Of a stretch of 34,782 bases of DNA, positions 33,538 to 34,782 are shown piece after piece. Under the pieces are notes generated by a model. It saw only the letters and a list, made by a program, of their open reading frames with translations, had not been told where the DNA came from and made no database searches. Each line of letters starts with the position of its first letter. Position 1 is the stretch's first letter. The translations under genes were made by a program, and so were the position numbers. The stretch is from Myxococcales bacterium. Its GTDB lineage: Bacteria; Myxococcota; Myxococcia; Myxococcales; Myxococcaceae. The stretch covers positions 1 to 34,782 of the forward strand of contig PMBV01000259.1 of assembly GCA_003153055.1 (NCBI GenBank). Direction: 5' to 3'.

Positions 33538-34152
33538 TCAGAACGAGTACTTCACGGTGGGCAATATGGAAAAGCCGAACGATTGCGTCAGCACCAGAAA
33601 GTTGAAATTGGCCTCGATGCCCACGCTGAAGTGACGGAGCTTGGTGAAGTACTCCACCCCGAGCCCACCGCTCACCAAGGCGTCCATCTTGCTGATGAGC
33701 GACGGCGGGTTGTACAGCACCACGCCGCCGGCGGCACGCACGTAGAACCACGTTCGTTGCACGTCTTGCGCATCACTCAGCCCCACCAGGCGAATCTTGA
33801 CCCCCGCCCCAGGAATCAGCGCTCCGTAGTCACCGGAGGCGGTGCCACCGGAGGTCCCGAGGTAGTCACTGGACATGCGGTTGGCGGTGCCGAGGATCGA
33901 GAGGGCGATGCCCACCCGCTCGCCGATGTCGAAGCCCATGTCGAGCTCGGCGGCCTGACCAGGAGAGAAGTGGCCCGGAGGAGCGCCCTCTGCCGTCGGC
34001 GGATTGAACGTGGCCCAGAAACCACCTCGAGCCTCGAAGTAGAAACCCCGTTCGATCTCGTTGATGGCCGAGACCTTCTTTTCTTCGACCGCCTTCGCCT
34101 GTGCCAGCGCGAGCGACGACAGCAACCCTGAGAGGAGCGCGAGTCGAGCCAT
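33538..34152 (-). CDS. gltH: Outer-membrane beta-barrel, GltH/CglE-like
   Basis: The 204-residue protein has a signal peptide (MARLALLSGLLSSLALAQA, cleavage about residue 19-21). The rest alternates hydrophobic and polar residues as in a small outer-membrane barrel: FYFEARGGFWATF, AAELDMGFDIGERVGIALSI, TWFYVRAAGGVVLY and FSVGIEANFNFLVL. It ends in Tyr-Ser-Phe; a C-terminal Phe is the BAM recognition signal. In Myxococcus the gltD-gltJ locus has a small barrel, GltH (also known as CglE, I believe), directly after GltG, and the position here is the same. GTG 34164 is an alternative start adding four residues. The identity is inferred from size, fold and position. Confidence 0.8.
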   Translation of the reverse strand: MARLALLSGLLSSLALAQAKAVEEKKVSAINEIERGFYFEARGGFWATFNPPTAEGAPPGHFSPGQAAELDMGFDIGERVGIALSILGTANRMSSDYLGTSGGTASGDYGALIPGAGVKIRLVGLSDAQDVQRTWFYVRAAGGVVLYNPPSLISKMDALVSGGLGVEYFTKLRHFSVGIEANFNFLVLTQSFGFSILPTVKYSF

Positions 34153-34206
34153 GAGCCGCGCCACCCTAGCTCACCCACGCCGAGGTGGCGAACACTTGAA
34201 TCATCA

Positions 34207-34782
34207 TCACTGCCCCGACTGCTTGAAGATGAAGGGGTACGTGACGATCACGATGCCGCCACCTTTGGGCTTGGGGAAGTTCCACATGCGCACCCGGCCG
34301 GCGACGCAGGCCTCGAGCTCGGCGTTGTTCACCGTCGACTGGGCAACCGAAGACTGAGACACCGAGCCCTGAGCCGTGATCATGAACCGAATGGCGACCT
34401 TCCCGTCGAGCTTGGGGAACCGGTTCAGCTGGCTCTCGTAGCAGAAGCGGATCTGGTTGCGGTTGGCGTGAATGACCTTTCGAATGAGCTCCTTGTCGAG
34501 AGAGCCCACCACCATCGGGTCTGACGAGGTGATGCCGATGTCGACGTCTTTCTTCCCGCCCAGCACGCCGACGCCGGATCCGTAGCCGCCGGTGCCACCG
34601 CCGCGGCCCTTGGTACCGATGCCTCCGATGCCGACGGTGTCACCCACGCCGCCGCCACCCGAGCCCGAGCCGCGCAAGCCGAGTCCACCGAAGCCGCCTG
34701 CGTCGCCCGCTGCCGCGCCGAACATGTTGCCCATGGCGCTCTTGAGTTCACCGCCCAGGCCCTGGTGGCCGAAGATGGTGGA
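34207..34782 (-). CDS. gltG: AgmX/PglI C-terminal domain protein, GltG-like, 5' end outside window
   Basis: The frame is open to the right edge, so only the last 191 codons are present. A Gly-rich stretch (GLGGELKSAMGNMFG, then repeated GGLG/GGGG units up to about residue 85) leads to an AgmX/PglI-type TonB-like domain: DKELIRKVIHANRNQIRFCY, a GKVAIRFMI strand, LEACVAGRV, and the ending NFPKPKGGGIVIVTYPFIF. The two cysteines of this domain type are present. The domain is periplasmic and thought to link inner-membrane parts to outer-membrane parts of the machine. In Myxococcus GltG (PglI) an FHA domain and a membrane helix precede this part; whether they occur here cannot be seen. The gltH-like gene begins 54 bases downstream. 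Confidence 0.82.
   Translation of the reverse strand, partial: STIFGHQGLGGELKSAMGNMFGAAAGDAGGFGGLGLRGSGSGGGGVGDTVGIGGIGTKGRGGGTGGYGSGVGVLGGKKDVDIGITSSDPMVVGSLDKELIRKVIHANRNQIRFCYESQLNRFPKLDGKVAIRFMITAQGSVSQSSVAQSTVNNAELEACVAGRVRMWNFPKPKGGGIVIVTYPFIFKQSGQ

Noticed and set aside
1..34782. CRISPR arrays, insertion sequences, phage genes, riboswitches and defence systems.
   Set aside because: None seen: no regular direct repeats, transposase, integrase or known riboswitch core could be identified.

Overview
The window is GC-rich DNA from a bacterium that most resembles a flagellated member of the Myxococcota. Three signs point there: (i) AgmX/PglI-type C-terminal domains, a combined zinc-ribbon/GYF protein and a giant TPR protein, which together form a signature of the Myxococcus gliding (Agl-Glt) locus; (ii) a conserved protein of the type I recall as TIGR04552, seen mainly in myxobacteria and relatives; (iii) a PilZ plus receiver protein of the myxobacterial kind. 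The species cannot be named from the sequence alone.

Region 1 (1-11240, + strand) is a late flagellar cluster in the order flgI (3' part), flgJ fused to an M23 peptidase, flgM, flgN, flgK, flgL, an unrecognised 656-residue protein, flagellin, fliD, fliS, a small FliT-position protein, and a family 2 glycosyltransferase with a TPR-like tail. Most neighbours overlap by 1-4 bases or lie within about 20 bases. Two near-identical sigma-28-type promoters (TAAG, 15 bases, GCCGAA) precede flgM and flagellin, and a strong stem-loop ends the flagellin transcript. The set covers P-ring, rod capping and peptidoglycan cutting, the anti-sigma checkpoint, export chaperones, hook-filament junction, filament, cap and probable flagellin glycosylation.

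Region 2 (11253-17080) is mixed. It holds ffh (SRP GTPase, -), tRNA-Leu(UAA) (+), a c-di-GMP-binding PilZ plus receiver protein (+), and a conserved hypothetical (-) whose second half carries the main sequence marks of a divergent RelA/SpoT synthetase fold. It ends with a two-gene unit (-) of a Cys-rich lipoprotein and a small secreted MORN-like protein.

Region 3 (17226-34782, - strand, transcribed right to left) reads as part of a Glt-type gliding or envelope-trafficking locus: a gltG/pglI-like 3' end, a gltH/cglE-like outer-membrane barrel, an Arg/Asp/Gly-rich TPR protein, a 4079-residue gltI/agmK-like TPR giant, and a gltJ/agmX-like zinc-ribbon/GYF/TonB-like membrane protein with its own good sigma-70-type promoter. 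The order matches what I recall of the Myxococcus xanthus gltD-gltJ cluster.

The window therefore places the parts of a swimming organelle next to parts of a gliding-type envelope machine, with a c-di-GMP/phosphorelay adaptor and a possible alarmone-synthetase-like protein between them. No gene-free stretch exceeds 300 bases, and I saw no insertion sequence, CRISPR array or phage gene.
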